Shown here: positions 1 through 9,298 of the stretch, in pieces
How the letters are laid out: each line of letters opens with the position of its first letter
Position numbering within the stretch: position 1 is the first letter of the stretch
Source of the DNA: Neisseria perflava
GTDB lineage: Bacteria; Pseudomonadota; Gammaproteobacteria; Burkholderiales; Neisseriaceae
DNA: 64,000 bases
Direction of reading: 5' to 3'
NCBI RefSeq assembly: GCF_024170405.1
Contig: NZ_JALJYC010000014.1
Span: 4,259 to 68,258, forward strand
The notes under the pieces: generated by a model
What the model was told of the DNA's origin: nothing
Databases searched by the model: none
What the model saw: only the letters and a program-made list of their open reading frames with translations
Program-made: the position numbers and the translations under genes

Positions 1-755
1 AAATCGGCGCGTTCCTGATTTTGGCCGACGCCACCCAAACCGCCAGCAAAGCCGAGCAGATTTCTTCCGTACAAATCCCGTATTTGGGCTTGGCCGGTCT
101 GCTGATTCTGCTGGCATTGGCCGTGAAAATGATTCGTCTGCCCGACGCGCGTAAAATCGCCGAGGCGGAAACCGAAGCCAACCACGACGGCAAAGAAAGC
201 GTATGGCAATACCGCCATCTGGTTTTGGGCGCAGCCGGTCTGTTTTGCTACGTGGGTGCGGAAGTGTCTATCGGCTCGCTGCTGGTAAGCGTGATGGGCG
301 AACTGAAAAACCTGGATCATGCCAGCGCCGCGAAATACCTGTCGTTCTACTGGGGCGGTGCGATGGTCGGCCGTTTCTTGGGCTCTGCTGTGATGGCGAA
401 AATCGCGCCGAACAAATGCCTGGCCTTTAACGCTTCTGTTGCCGTAGCCCTGATTTTGGTGGCGATGATGGCAACCAACGGCGATGTGGCAATGTGGGCA
501 CTGCTGCTGATCGGTTTGTTCAACTCCATTATGTTCCCGACCATCTTCTCCCTTTCGACCAAAGGTTTGGGTCGATTTACCAGTACCGCTTCCGGCGTAT
601 TGTGTACTGCGATTGTGGGCGGTGCGGTGGTACCGGTGGTTCAAGGTTGGGCTGCCGACAACTACGGCCTGCTGAACTCTTTCATCGTATCAGCCATCTG
701 CTACCTATATATCGTGTTCTTCGCGGTTAAAGGTTACAAAGCCGACGAAGCATAA
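1..755 (+). CDS. Sugar MFS transporter, FucP/GluP-like, C-terminal part
   Basis: The reading frame is open from base 3 and the 5' end lies outside the window, so about 250 C-terminal residues are visible. It is rich in hydrophobic helices, with segments around YLGLAGLLILLALAV, LVLGAAGLFCYVGAEV and LLIGLFNSIMFPTIFSL. The GAEVSIGS and NSIMFPTIFSL motifs are typical of the FucP/GluP glucose-galactose:H+ symporter family in the inner membrane. Inference: uptake of a hexose. The mutarotase at 3286-4005 is a plausible functional neighbour. The family call is firm; the substrate is not proven. Confidence 0.85.
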   Translation, partial: IGAFLILADATQTASKAEQISSVQIPYLGLAGLLILLALAVKMIRLPDARKIAEAETEANHDGKESVWQYRHLVLGAAGLFCYVGAEVSIGSLLVSVMGELKNLDHASAAKYLSFYWGGAMVGRFLGSAVMAKIAPNKCLAFNASVAVALILVAMMATNGDVAMWALLLIGLFNSIMFPTIFSLSTKGLGRFTSTASGVLCTAIVGGAVVPVVQGWAADNYGLLNSFIVSAICYLYIVFFAVKGYKADEA

Positions 756-770
756 GCTGCATACAGCCTG

Positions 771-810
771 AGGCCGTCTGAAAACCCGTTGTGGGTTTTC
801 AGACGGCCTT
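771..810. terminator. DUS-pair terminator after MFS gene
   Basis: Inverted AG-DUS copies with extended arms (AGGCCGTCTGAAAACCC and its complement) around a short loop, then T-rich sequence. Confidence 0.8.
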
Positions 811-854
811 TGCTTTGGCTAAAATAAGATCATCTGTCTGTTTAGGGAGTATTT

Positions 855-1487
855 ATGGAACGCGTGATTTTATTGCACGGCCTGCACATGCATGCTTGGG
901 CGATGAAGCCGTTTGCCCGCATGCTGGCGCAATACGGCTTTGACACCACGGTGTTCGGCTATTACAGCCTGATAAACACCCTGCCGCAACACGCGGCGGC
1001 ATTGGCGCAGGCAGTGACGCGGCTGAATCAGTCGGGTGAAGCCTTGCATTTTGTCGGACACAGCTTGGGCGGTTTGGTTTTGCGTCATTTTGCCGCCGCG
1101 TATCCTGAGAAGATAAGCGGCCGTATCGTGACCTTGGGCGCGCCGCATCAGGGTAGCTCGGCGGCGCAGCGCATTGATGGCATGGGTTTGCGTACCCCCT
1201 TGTTGGGTGGTTCCTACGCCTCGGCGCTCGACGGCCATGCGCCATCCTTGCCGGTGAATATTGCCTTGGGAAGTTTGGCTGGCAACAAACCGCAAGGTTT
1301 GGGGCGGATATTGGGTTTGTCCGGCGAACATGACGGTACGGTCAAAGTTGCCGAAACCGTTTGCCCGCATATGCGCGACCATGTGGTTTTGCCGGTCAGT
1401 CACACCGGCATGCTGTGGAATCCAGTTGCGGCCTTGCAGACGGCCGAATTTTTACAGCATAGATATTTTCGGCATGATATGGCGTAA
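855..1487 (+). CDS. Alpha/beta hydrolase (lipase/esterase-like)
   Basis: A 210-residue single-domain alpha/beta hydrolase. The nucleophile elbow GHSLGG places Ser70, and the order of motifs makes Asp160 (GEHDGTV) and His183 (VSHTGM) the likely rest of the triad. LLHGLHMHAW near the N-terminus supplies the oxyanion-hole HG. No signal peptide, so probably cytoplasmic. ATG at 855 is preceded by AGGGAG. It stands alone between two terminators. The substrate cannot be told; it resembles small PGAP1/lipase-class proteins. Confidence 0.8.
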   Translation: MERVILLHGLHMHAWAMKPFARMLAQYGFDTTVFGYYSLINTLPQHAAALAQAVTRLNQSGEALHFVGHSLGGLVLRHFAAAYPEKISGRIVTLGAPHQGSSAAQRIDGMGLRTPLLGGSYASALDGHAPSLPVNIALGSLAGNKPQGLGRILGLSGEHDGTVKVAETVCPHMRDHVVLPVSHTGMLWNPVAALQTAEFLQHRYFRHDMA

Positions 1488-1717
1488 TTACGGTCTGATA
1501 TTTTATTTAATAGCATAAAATATCAATAATTATTAAAAATTCCACATATTCATGCCTTTGGTGTGTCTAGGATAAAATGCCTAACTAAATTTAACAAATC
1601 CTGCCCATGGCGGTTTTTCAGACGGCCTAAAACAGATAGAATGCGGTGTCTCGATAAAAACGGCGGCAGGAGCAATATCCGTCCGCAGGCCGTCTGAAAA
1701 AATAAAAAGGAAATCCG

Positions 1718-3097
1718 ATGTTCAGTTTCAAATCCTTGTTGGACATGCCGCGCGGCGAAGCGCTGGCGGTCGCGCTGGTGATTATCGCCGGAATGGGCTA
1801 CTCGATTATCTCGCTCGGCTGGCTGCCGCATATGTCGATTATTACCGCCATCGTCGTGCTGGTGTTATACGGCCTGTGTCGCGGCCTGAAATACAACGAC
1901 ATGCAAAGCGGCATGATAGGCGCGGTCGGGCAGGGCATGGGCGCGGTGTATCTGTTTTTTTTTATCGGCCTGATGGTGTCGGCGCTGATGATGAGTGGCG
2001 CAATTCCCACGCTGATGTATTACGGGTTCGGCCTGATTTCGCCGACTTACTTTTACTTTTCCGCCTTCGCCCTCAGCTCGGTCATCGGTATCGCCATCGG
2101 CAGCAGCCTGAGCACCTGCGCCACCGTAGGCGTGGCCTTTATGGGCATGGCGGCGGCTTTTCATGCAGATTTGGCGATGACCGCCGGCTCTGTGGTTTCG
2201 GGCGCGTTTTTCGGTGACAAAATGTCGCCGCTCTCCGACACCACCGGCATTGCCGCCTCGATTGTCGGCATTGATTTGTTTGAACACATCCGCAACATGA
2301 TGTACACCACCGTCCCTGCCTGGCTCATCAGCGCGGCCTTGATGTTGTGGCTGCTGCCCAATGTCGCCGCCCACGATTTAAACAGCGTGGACATCTTCCG
2401 CACCCAGCTCGAAGCCACAGGGCTGGTGCACGGCTATGCGCTGATACCGTTTGCCTTATTGGTCATTTTGGCCTTATTGCGCGTGAATGCTGTGGTGGCC
2501 ATGCTGTTTACCGTGATTGCCGGTTTGGTGGTCACGTATTTCCACAGCTCGCCCGATTTGCAGCAGCTGGGCAACTGGTTTTACGGCGGCTACAAGCTGG
2601 AAGGCGAAGGCTTTAAAGATATTGCGCGGCTGGTGTCACGCGGTGGTCTGGAATCCATGTTTTTCACCCAAACCATCGTAATTCTCGGCATGAGCTTGGG
2701 CGGCCTGCTGTTTGCGCTGGGCGTGATTCCCGCGCTTTTGGACGCGGTCAAATCCTTCCTCACCACTGCCGGACGCGCCACTGCCAGCGTTGCCGCCACC
2801 TCCGTGGGCGTAAACTTCTTGATTGGCGAGCAGTATTTGAGCATTCTGCTTTCGGGCGAAACCTTCAAACCCGTTTACGACAAACTCGGCCTGCATCCGC
2901 GCAACCTGTCGCGCACCCTAGAAGACGCGGGTACGGTCATCAACCCCTTAGTCCCCTGGAGCGTCTGCGGCGTATTCATCAGCCAGGCGCTGGGCGTGCC
3001 GGTATGGGAGTATGCGCCGTATGCGTTTTTCTGTTACCTCAGCCTGATTCTGACCCTGATTTTCGGCTGGACAGGGTTGACTTTGAGTAAGCAATAA
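1718..3097 (+). CDS. nhaC: Na+/H+ antiporter, NhaC family
   Basis: A 459-residue polytopic inner-membrane protein. GSSLSTCATVGVAFMGMA, GDKMSPLSDTTGIAAS and the C-terminal INPLVPWSVCGVFISQALGV are signatures of the NhaC ion transporter superfamily. Expected role: exchange of cytoplasmic Na+ (or an organic anion pair) for protons. ATG is preceded by AAAAGGAAATCCG. It is followed by a strong DUS-pair terminator. Some NhaC homologues exchange malate/lactate or other solutes, so substrate is only inferred. Confidence 0.85.
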   Translation: MFSFKSLLDMPRGEALAVALVIIAGMGYSIISLGWLPHMSIITAIVVLVLYGLCRGLKYNDMQSGMIGAVGQGMGAVYLFFFIGLMVSALMMSGAIPTLMYYGFGLISPTYFYFSAFALSSVIGIAIGSSLSTCATVGVAFMGMAAAFHADLAMTAGSVVSGAFFGDKMSPLSDTTGIAASIVGIDLFEHIRNMMYTTVPAWLISAALMLWLLPNVAAHDLNSVDIFRTQLEATGLVHGYALIPFALLVILALLRVNAVVAMLFTVIAGLVVTYFHSSPDLQQLGNWFYGGYKLEGEGFKDIARLVSRGGLESMFFTQTIVILGMSLGGLLFALGVIPALLDAVKSFLTTAGRATASVAATSVGVNFLIGEQYLSILLSGETFKPVYDKLGLHPRNLSRTLEDAGTVINPLVPWSVCGVFISQALGVPVWEYAPYAFFCYLSLILTLIFGWTGLTLSKQ

Positions 3098-3107
3098 ACG
3101 GCAAAAA

Positions 3108-3153
3108 AGGCCGTCTGAAACGGATTTACCCAATCCGTTTCAGACGGCCTTTT
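3108..3153. terminator. DUS-pair terminator after nhaC
   Basis: AGGCCGTCTGAAACGGATT and its near-perfect complement with a short loop, followed by TTTTT. Confidence 0.85.
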
Positions 3154-3175
3154 TGTTGGAAGTAAATTTCGCGGG

Positions 3176-3186
3176 TAGGGTCTGTT
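3176..3186 (+). repeat. Solitary terminal-repeat-like 11-mer
   Basis: TAGGGTCTGTT equals the outermost part of the terminal repeat of the element at 13919-14091, but the following bases diverge. Possibly a relic, possibly chance. Confidence 0.3.
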
Positions 3187-3285
3187 CGGTACACGCGCAG
3201 TTTCCCAAACATCAAAAATAGCTGTTTTCAGACGGCATAGACTAGACAGGGAAAACGCGTGCGTCTATGCCGCTAAACACAGGCC

Positions 3286-4005
3286 TTAAGCCGCCGCTTT
3301 CAAACCGATTTTGACTTGAAACTGCTTTTCGCCGTTGGCTGGGACAAACTGCATGTCATCGGCCGGGTGCATAAAGCCGTAGCCTTCGGCGGTCGGCTCG
3401 ACGCAGGTGTAAGAGCCGTTGCGGTCGCTCCACAGCGCGTAAACCGGCAGGTTTTCGGTGTGGATGTTGATTCTCAGGCGGTCAAAGGCTACATTGCTTT
3501 CAAGTGGCGAAGTGACGAATTCGGTTTGAGAAATTTTATTACCATCGTAATCGTGGCCGTTGAAATCGAAGCAGTTGTGTTCGGCGGAAAAGTAGGGATG
3601 GAAGCCGGGCGAGGTGCGGATGGGCTGGTCGCCGCGATTGCGCACGGTTAAAGTGGCGACGGCTTCTTTTTCATCGGGCAGGCTGTAATCGAGCTGCCAC
3701 TCCACATGCTCGTAGCCGGGCGTTTGCGCTTGCAAGGTCAGGCTGAGGCTGTTTTCGCTTTGCGCGGCAATCTGCCAATCGGAGGTGCGGCCGAAACCGT
3801 GTTGCGCCAGATGTTCGCCCGCGTCGGGGCCGAATTGCGGCAGGCAGACGTGCATGCCGCCGCGCAGTTTGCGGCTGCCGTTGATGTTGAGTTCGGTTTT
3901 GGGGAAAAACACGGTTTCACCATTGAGGTGAAGTGTGTTGACGTAAGCGCCGAAGGTATCGACTTGCATGGAAGCGTTTTTGTTTTGTAGTAAAATTTCT
4001 GACAT
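3286..4005 (-). CDS. D-hexose-6-phosphate mutarotase (aldose 1-epimerase family)
   Basis: A 239-residue member of the YeaD branch of aldose epimerases. Visible hallmarks are the early GAYVNTL segment, RGGMHVCLPQFGP (family RGGIPVCWPWFG) and RTSPGFHPYFS with the conserved histidine. It would interconvert alpha and beta anomers of hexose 6-phosphates in the cytoplasm. The start codon has only a weak ribosome-binding site. Divergent from dnaX. Consistent with the sugar transporter nearby, though not in one operon. Confidence 0.85.
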   Translation of the reverse strand: MSEILLQNKNASMQVDTFGAYVNTLHLNGETVFFPKTELNINGSRKLRGGMHVCLPQFGPDAGEHLAQHGFGRTSDWQIAAQSENSLSLTLQAQTPGYEHVEWQLDYSLPDEKEAVATLTVRNRGDQPIRTSPGFHPYFSAEHNCFDFNGHDYDGNKISQTEFVTSPLESNVAFDRLRINIHTENLPVYALWSDRNGSYTCVEPTAEGYGFMHPADDMQFVPANGEKQFQVKIGLKAAA

Positions 4006-4315
4006 AGTCTAAAAACACAGAGTTTGTCTAAAAACGAGTAGGATTATAACAGTGTAGTATTAAGTAGGGCGGTTCACGCAAATGCGCGGCGGCGGGCAAA
4101 AAATGTTAGAATGGCAGGCCTTTATGCGGTTGGATATGCGGCGGAATCTGCCGTGCGGCGGCAATGTTGCCGTAAGGTGCACCGCGCCGCCTGAAAATTG
4201 CGACCGCTCTTGCGGAAAAATTTATTGATATACATCAGCCAATCGGCTGATTTTAAAAAGAGAAGTGTTGCAGACGGCAGACAGTGTCAGGCCGTCTGAA
4301 AGATGGAAAAAGATT
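4006..4315. other. Intergenic region upstream of dnaX
   Basis: About 310 bases between the divergent mutarotase and dnaX. It contains GC-rich imperfect inverted repeats around 4140-4200 (for example GGCGGCAATGTTGCCG) and one DUS core at 4291. I looked for the SRP RNA GGAAGGAAGCAGCC motif and did not find it. No gene is supported. Confidence 0.5.
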
Positions 4316-6502
4316 ATGGCCTATCAAGTTCTTGCCCGAAAATGGCGCCCGAAAACCTTTGCCGATTTGGTCGGTCAGGAACATGTCGTTAAAGCCCTGC
4401 GCAACGCGCTCGACGAAGGCCGTCTGCACCATGCCTATTTATTGACCGGCACGCGCGGCGTGGGCAAAACCACCATTGCGCGGATTCTGGCCAAAAGCCT
4501 CAACTGCGAACACCCCGACCACGGCGAACCGTGCGGCGAGTGTCAGAGCTGTACCCAAATCGACGCGGGGCGCTATGTGGATTTGCTGGAAATCGACGCG
4601 GCCTCGAATACCGGTATCGACAACATCCGCGAGGTGTTGGAAAACGCGCAATACGCGCCGACGGCGGGCAAATACAAAGTCTATATCATCGACGAAGTGC
4701 ACATGCTCTCCAAAAGCGCGTTCAATGCCATGCTCAAAACGCTGGAAGAGCCGCCCGAACACGTTAAATTTATTCTCGCGACCACCGATCCGCACAAAGT
4801 GCCGATTACCGTCTTGAGCCGTTGCTTGCAATTTGTGTTACGCAACATGACCACGCAGCAGGTAGCGGAGCATTTGGCCAAAGTATTGGATAAGGAACAA
4901 ATCGCTTATGAGCCTGCCGCCCTGCAATTATTGGGACGCGCCGCCGCCGGCTCCATGCGCGACGCGCTGAGTCTGCTCGATCAGGCGATTGCGATGGGTT
5001 CGGGCAGCGTGGCCGAGCAGGATGTGCGCCAGATGATAGGCGCGGTCGATAAACAATATTTATATGAACTGTTAAACGGCATAGTGGCGCAGGACGGCGC
5101 GGCCTTGCTCGATAAAGCGCAGGAAATGGCCGCGCGCGCCATCGGCTTTGACAGCGCGTTGGCGGATTTGGCCATGCTGTTGCAACGCTTGGCGCTGATT
5201 CAGGCCGTGCCTTCCGCCTTGGCAAACGACGACCCCGAACGCGATGCGCTGCTGGCCTTGAGCCAAGGCTTGAGCGGCGAGCAGATTCAGCTGTATTACC
5301 AATGCGTGATACACGGCAAAAAAGATTTGCCCCTCGCGCCTGACGAGTATGGGGGCTTTGTGATGACGCTCTTGCGTATGCTGGCGTTTGCGCCGATGGC
5401 GGCGGCTGTCGTACCCGCCGACGGGGTAATTGAACATACTCAGTTGCACGACGGCGCACAGGTGGCGGCAAAAAAGCCTGAAGCAGCAGCGCGGCCGTCT
5501 GAAACAGCGGCAGTTGGCACGGCTGTTGCGCCGCCAAAAGCGGATATGCCGAAAACGCCCATACAGACAGGGGCGCAAGCCGCTATTGCTGAGGCAGCGG
5601 CTGCTCCGCAGGAAAGCGTTGCGGAAACAGCCGTGACATCGCCGGATGTGCCGCCGACTGCCGCCGCAGCAACAGTTGTGGCGCAAGATAGCGATGTGCC
5701 GCCGTGGGAAGATTTGGCGCAGGCACAAAATGCGGTTGAACCGAAAGCCGCCGATATTCAGACGGCCTCTGCAAGCTCCGAAAACACGGCGGCTGCGCCC
5801 GCTGTGCCGTCTGAAAAAACGATAGATATATCAGCCCCGACCGTGCCATTTGTTGAATCCATGACAGAAGTGCCGAAGCAAACGGATGACAACCGGTACG
5901 CAGAAGATGAGTGCGTCTATGCCGATGAGCCGCCCGCCGCATTCGCCGATTATTCAGACGGCGTGACTTATGACACCGATGACGATGAATACGCCGATGT
6001 ACCGCCGCCTCCCGATTTTGCCGCCGCCACCCTTGCGGCAGAGGATGAAGATGAGGAGGCTGGCGACGATGAACCGCAGTTCGCGCCCTTGCCCGAATTT
6101 GCGCCGGAAAACTGGGCGGCGGTGGTGCAGCGTTTTGCGCACAAGCTCGGCGCGGCGCAGATGTTGGCGCAAAATGCGGCGTGGACGCGTTATGATGATG
6201 CCAATCACCTGATGGTATTGGCCTTGACCGAAGAAGCGCGCAAAACCACCAATAAAGAGCGTTTGGACAAAATCCAATCCGTCTTGGCCGACGCTTACGG
6301 CCTGCCGCTGGTGTTGCAGACCGAAGCCTGGCGCGATGAGGCAGGCTGGGAAACGCCGGTCATGCGCCGTCAGCGTTTGCAGCGGGAAGGCCGCCAGCAG
6401 GCGCAGGATTTTTTGGAAGCCGACCCCACCGCGCAGCAGATTATGCAGGCGTTTGACGCGCACTGGCAGCCGGATACGCTGGAATTGCTGGAAAACCGGT
6501 AG
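4316..6502 (+). CDS. dnaX: DNA polymerase III subunits gamma/tau
   Basis: Clamp-loader ATPase of the replisome, 728 residues from MAYQVLARKWRP. Walker A GTRGVGKTT, a zinc site of the C-x8-C-x2-C-x2-C type (CEHPDHGEPCGECQSC), Walker B IDEVHML and sensor TTDPHKVPITVLSRC are all present. The first ~370 residues are conserved; then follows a long Ala/Pro/Glu-rich linker and a tau-type C-terminal domain. I chose ATG 4316 over 4265 because conservation starts there and GGAAAAAG precedes it. The linker contains four DUS cores (about 5503, 5758, 5808, 5954). ybaB follows, as in many proteobacteria. Confidence 0.97.
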   Translation: MAYQVLARKWRPKTFADLVGQEHVVKALRNALDEGRLHHAYLLTGTRGVGKTTIARILAKSLNCEHPDHGEPCGECQSCTQIDAGRYVDLLEIDAASNTGIDNIREVLENAQYAPTAGKYKVYIIDEVHMLSKSAFNAMLKTLEEPPEHVKFILATTDPHKVPITVLSRCLQFVLRNMTTQQVAEHLAKVLDKEQIAYEPAALQLLGRAAAGSMRDALSLLDQAIAMGSGSVAEQDVRQMIGAVDKQYLYELLNGIVAQDGAALLDKAQEMAARAIGFDSALADLAMLLQRLALIQAVPSALANDDPERDALLALSQGLSGEQIQLYYQCVIHGKKDLPLAPDEYGGFVMTLLRMLAFAPMAAAVVPADGVIEHTQLHDGAQVAAKKPEAAARPSETAAVGTAVAPPKADMPKTPIQTGAQAAIAEAAAAPQESVAETAVTSPDVPPTAAAATVVAQDSDVPPWEDLAQAQNAVEPKAADIQTASASSENTAAAPAVPSEKTIDISAPTVPFVESMTEVPKQTDDNRYAEDECVYADEPPAAFADYSDGVTYDTDDDEYADVPPPPDFAAATLAAEDEDEEAGDDEPQFAPLPEFAPENWAAVVQRFAHKLGAAQMLAQNAAWTRYDDANHLMVLALTEEARKTTNKERLDKIQSVLADAYGLPLVLQTEAWRDEAGWETPVMRRQRLQREGRQQAQDFLEADPTAQQIMQAFDAHWQPDTLELLENR

Positions 6503-6628
6503 CGGTATGAGCGGTAGGCCGCGCTACATCAGATTCAACCGTATGATTATTGTCAGACGGCCTCAATGTTTTTATGTCGTCTGAAAAACCTTTTGATTTT
6601 TAAACCCCACACTTTTAGGAGTACACCG

Positions 6629-6964
6629 ATGTTCGGAAAAGCCGGATTGGGCGGCCTGATGAAACAGGCGCAGCAAATGCAGGAAAACATGAAAAAGGCG
6701 CAGGCTAAATTGGCCGAAACCGAGGTTGAAGGCGAAGCCGGCAACGGCTTGGTTAAAGTCACCATGACTTGCGCCCATGTCGTGCGTAAATTGGAAATCA
6801 GCCAAGACCTGATTGCCGAAGCCGCCGATGATAAAGAAATGCTGGAAGATTTGGTATTGGCCGCCGTTAATGCCGCATCCGCCAAAGCCGAGGAAACCAG
6901 CAATAAAACCATGGGCGCGTTTACCCAAGGTTTGCCGGCCGGTATGGGCGATTTCTTTAAATAA
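6629..6964 (+). CDS. YbaB/EbfC nucleoid-associated protein
   Basis: A 111-residue small DNA-binding protein: FGKAGLGGLMKQAQQMQENMKKAQ is the classic YbaB N-terminal helix, followed by GLVKVTMTC and LEDLVLAAVNAA. It acts as a dimer on the nucleoid and is usually encoded just after dnaX, as here. ATG 6629 has TAGGAG 8 bases upstream; longer starts would run into the DUS spacer. recR, the usual third gene, is absent from the window. Confidence 0.93.
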   Translation: MFGKAGLGGLMKQAQQMQENMKKAQAKLAETEVEGEAGNGLVKVTMTCAHVVRKLEISQDLIAEAADDKEMLEDLVLAAVNAASAKAEETSNKTMGAFTQGLPAGMGDFFK

Positions 6965-6980
6965 TCCTGTTACATCATCA

Positions 6981-7018
6981 AGAGGCCGTCTGGAAAATGT
7001 ATTTTCAGACGGCCTCTT
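6981..7018. terminator. DUS-pair terminator between ybaB and asmA
   Basis: Inverted pair with one imperfect copy (GCCGTCTGGAA), convergent between the two genes. Confidence 0.75.
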
Positions 7019-7056
7019 TATATTTAATCTATTGATTAGTCATGAAATTATAGAGT

Positions 7057-9171
7057 TTAATTCCGTTTGGGCAGCAGCCACTGCCATTGCTCGCGCAAGG
7101 TGTTTTCCAGCGCTTTTTGTTTTTCCTGCGGCGTGTTCAGGCCGTCGGTCAGGCGTTGGTAGTCGATGGTGACGGAGGGGTTGAGTACCGCGCCGCTGAT
7201 TTTGAGCGGGATGGGTTTAATTTGGGGATTGCGTGCGTTGTGAATCAACAGCGCTTCCGACAATTCCTGTTTGTTTAAATCGGTGTAGCCGCTGCTGATG
7301 ACACGCAGGCTGTCCGACAGCAATTCGGTATTGCTGTGGCGGCTGACGCCTTCGCTGATGGTGCTGTGGAGGGTAAAGCGGCGGAACGGCGTTTGCAGAT
7401 GTTGCCCGTTTTGCTTGTCGGTGCGGCCGCTGCGCAGGATGTTGTCGATGTCGATGCCGTACCACATGCCGTCTGAAACATTGAGCGAAAGCGTGCCGCC
7501 GAGCGTTCGGGTCAGACTTTGGCGGTCGTTGCCTTTGGCGGAGAGGTCGATAACGGCGTCGCCGCGTCCGCTCAGGCTGTGGTAGCCGAACAAATCTTGC
7601 AGCAGCGGGCGGATGCTGACGCCGATGGTGTTTTGCTGCAAACGGTAGGAGAGCGGTTCGGTATTGGCCATCACCATGCCGCCTTCGGTGCGGCCGCCGT
7701 AAAGCCCAGCGCGGAAGTTGCTCAGGGCGACGTAGCGGCGGTCGGCATGCAGCAGGGCGGCGACGTCGTCCAACTGCAAACCGGGCATTTGGATGCTGCC
7801 GATTTCAATCTGCGCGGCGATGTCGGGCAGGTCTTCACGGTTGAGAAAATCGGGATAAATATGGCCGGATTGCGCCTGCAGGTCTTCCCAATAAGGGACG
7901 AGCGACAGTTTCTGCAAGGCGATACCGGCTTCCAGCTTGGCTTTTTGTTTGGGTTCGGCGGTGTAGCGCAGTACGATGGCAGTGGGCTGTTTATCGAAAA
8001 AACCGTTGAAACTGCCCTGCCAGTGGCCGCTGTCGCGCAGAGCAAATTTGCCTTGCAGCGAGGTGGCAAAACGCGGCTGCGGCGCACGCCCCGGGGCTTC
8101 TTGCAGCGCACTCAGGCGCAGCGGTTCGGATTGGAGGCCTTCGTTATGCTGCCAAATCAGCGGGCCGGAAGCGGTCAGGCTGGTTTGGCGGTCGGCATTC
8201 TTGTGGCTGGCATTAAATTCGAAACTGCCGATGGTGGCGACGCGCGAACGCAGGCTGGCTTTGTCGATTTTCACCGCGCCGTCCCAGTTTTGCCCGTCTT
8301 CTCCGGCGGTGAAGGCGCTGTTGAGGGCGGGAATGTCGAGGCGGTTGTTTTGAAAAACAAATTGCGGGATTTGCGCGGTCAGGTGCAGACTGCGGTAGCT
8401 GCTGTCGGCGCGTAGTTCGGTATTGCGGGCGCTTAAGCGGGCATGTTGCGGCTGCCAGTCAAGTATGCTGTCGGCGCGGACGGTCAGGGTCTGCCCGTTC
8501 AGACGGCCTTGCGCCTCCAAGCGGAAAGCGGGAATGCGCCAATGTGTGCCGTCGGTTTGGAATGTGCCTTTGCCCTGCCAGGTCAGCGGAATGGCGGCAT
8601 GGCTGAACGCGCCGCTGATTTGAAACGGCCGCCCGTCGGCGACGGGCGCTTTGATGTTGAGGCCGAAGGCTTCGATGGTGTAGCTGCCTTGCGCGGAGCG
8701 CAGGCGCAGGGTGCTGTTTTCCACCACCAGCCGGTTGACGGCGGATTCGCCGCTGTTTTGCCGCCATAAATCGCGCAGGCTCCAACCTTTGTCGGAATGC
8801 TCAAGCAGGGCGTCCGCGCCTTTGACAACCCATTTTTCAATCATGGGTTTGCCCGTCCACAGGCTTTTCCAAGCCAGTCCGATTTGGGTTTTGCGGATAA
8901 GGAGCGCGGCTTGCGGGCTGTTTGGCTGTGTGATTACGATATTTCTCAGCGTCAGGGTGGGGCGCGGAAACCAGTTGCGGCTGATGTCTTTGTCGTAGCG
9001 AATACTGAGGCCGCTGCCGTCAACGATGGCCCCGGCAAAACGGCTGACGCGTTCCGGGCTGAACAGGCGGTAGGTCAAGGCAGACAGGCCGACCACCAGC
9101 AAAAGCAGCACCAGCAGGCTGTAACACACCAGTTTCAGCCAGAATTTCCCTGAATTGAGCAGACGGATCAT
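7057..9171 (-). CDS. AsmA family protein
   Basis: A 704-residue envelope protein with one N-terminal membrane anchor (LKLVCYSLLVLLLLVVGLSALTY) and a long periplasmic beta-rich body. The start region (SGLSIRYDKDISRNWFPRPTLTL) and the C-terminal LGGTLSLNVSDGMWYGIDIDNILR are AsmA-type (family GTLSFNLSDGAVKGIDI). AsmA-like proteins are thought to act in lipid/outer-membrane homeostasis as bridge-like lipid transporters; that function is inferred here. Followed by a degenerate-DUS terminator. Confidence 0.88.
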   Translation of the reverse strand: MIRLLNSGKFWLKLVCYSLLVLLLLVVGLSALTYRLFSPERVSRFAGAIVDGSGLSIRYDKDISRNWFPRPTLTLRNIVITQPNSPQAALLIRKTQIGLAWKSLWTGKPMIEKWVVKGADALLEHSDKGWSLRDLWRQNSGESAVNRLVVENSTLRLRSAQGSYTIEAFGLNIKAPVADGRPFQISGAFSHAAIPLTWQGKGTFQTDGTHWRIPAFRLEAQGRLNGQTLTVRADSILDWQPQHARLSARNTELRADSSYRSLHLTAQIPQFVFQNNRLDIPALNSAFTAGEDGQNWDGAVKIDKASLRSRVATIGSFEFNASHKNADRQTSLTASGPLIWQHNEGLQSEPLRLSALQEAPGRAPQPRFATSLQGKFALRDSGHWQGSFNGFFDKQPTAIVLRYTAEPKQKAKLEAGIALQKLSLVPYWEDLQAQSGHIYPDFLNREDLPDIAAQIEIGSIQMPGLQLDDVAALLHADRRYVALSNFRAGLYGGRTEGGMVMANTEPLSYRLQQNTIGVSIRPLLQDLFGYHSLSGRGDAVIDLSAKGNDRQSLTRTLGGTLSLNVSDGMWYGIDIDNILRSGRTDKQNGQHLQTPFRRFTLHSTISEGVSRHSNTELLSDSLRVISSGYTDLNKQELSEALLIHNARNPQIKPIPLKISGAVLNPSVTIDYQRLTDGLNTPQEKQKALENTLREQWQWLLPKRN

Positions 9172-9208
9172 AATCGGAACGCGGTTTCAAACGGCTGTCA
9201 GTATAACA

Positions 9209-9250
9209 CAGGCCGTCTGAAAGCCTGCGATGGCTTTTCAGACGGCCTGT
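9209..9250. terminator. DUS inverted pair in divergent region
   Basis: AGGCCGTCTGAAAGCC and its complement sit between two divergent genes, so this pair cannot terminate either of them; it is more likely an uptake site or a block to upstream readthrough. Confidence 0.6.
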
Positions 9251-9298
9251 GTGCTAATATGGCCGCATACGGAAATTCAGCAATCAAGGAGTGTCGCC

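Noticed and set aside
4080..4260. SRP 4.5S RNA upstream of dnaX
   Set aside because: The GC-rich hairpins invite it, but the conserved GGAAGGAAGCAGCC core is missing.
7519..8415. Long 298-codon open frame opposite asmA
   Set aside because: Antisense shadow of the asmA frame, with low-complexity Gly/Val composition and no domain.
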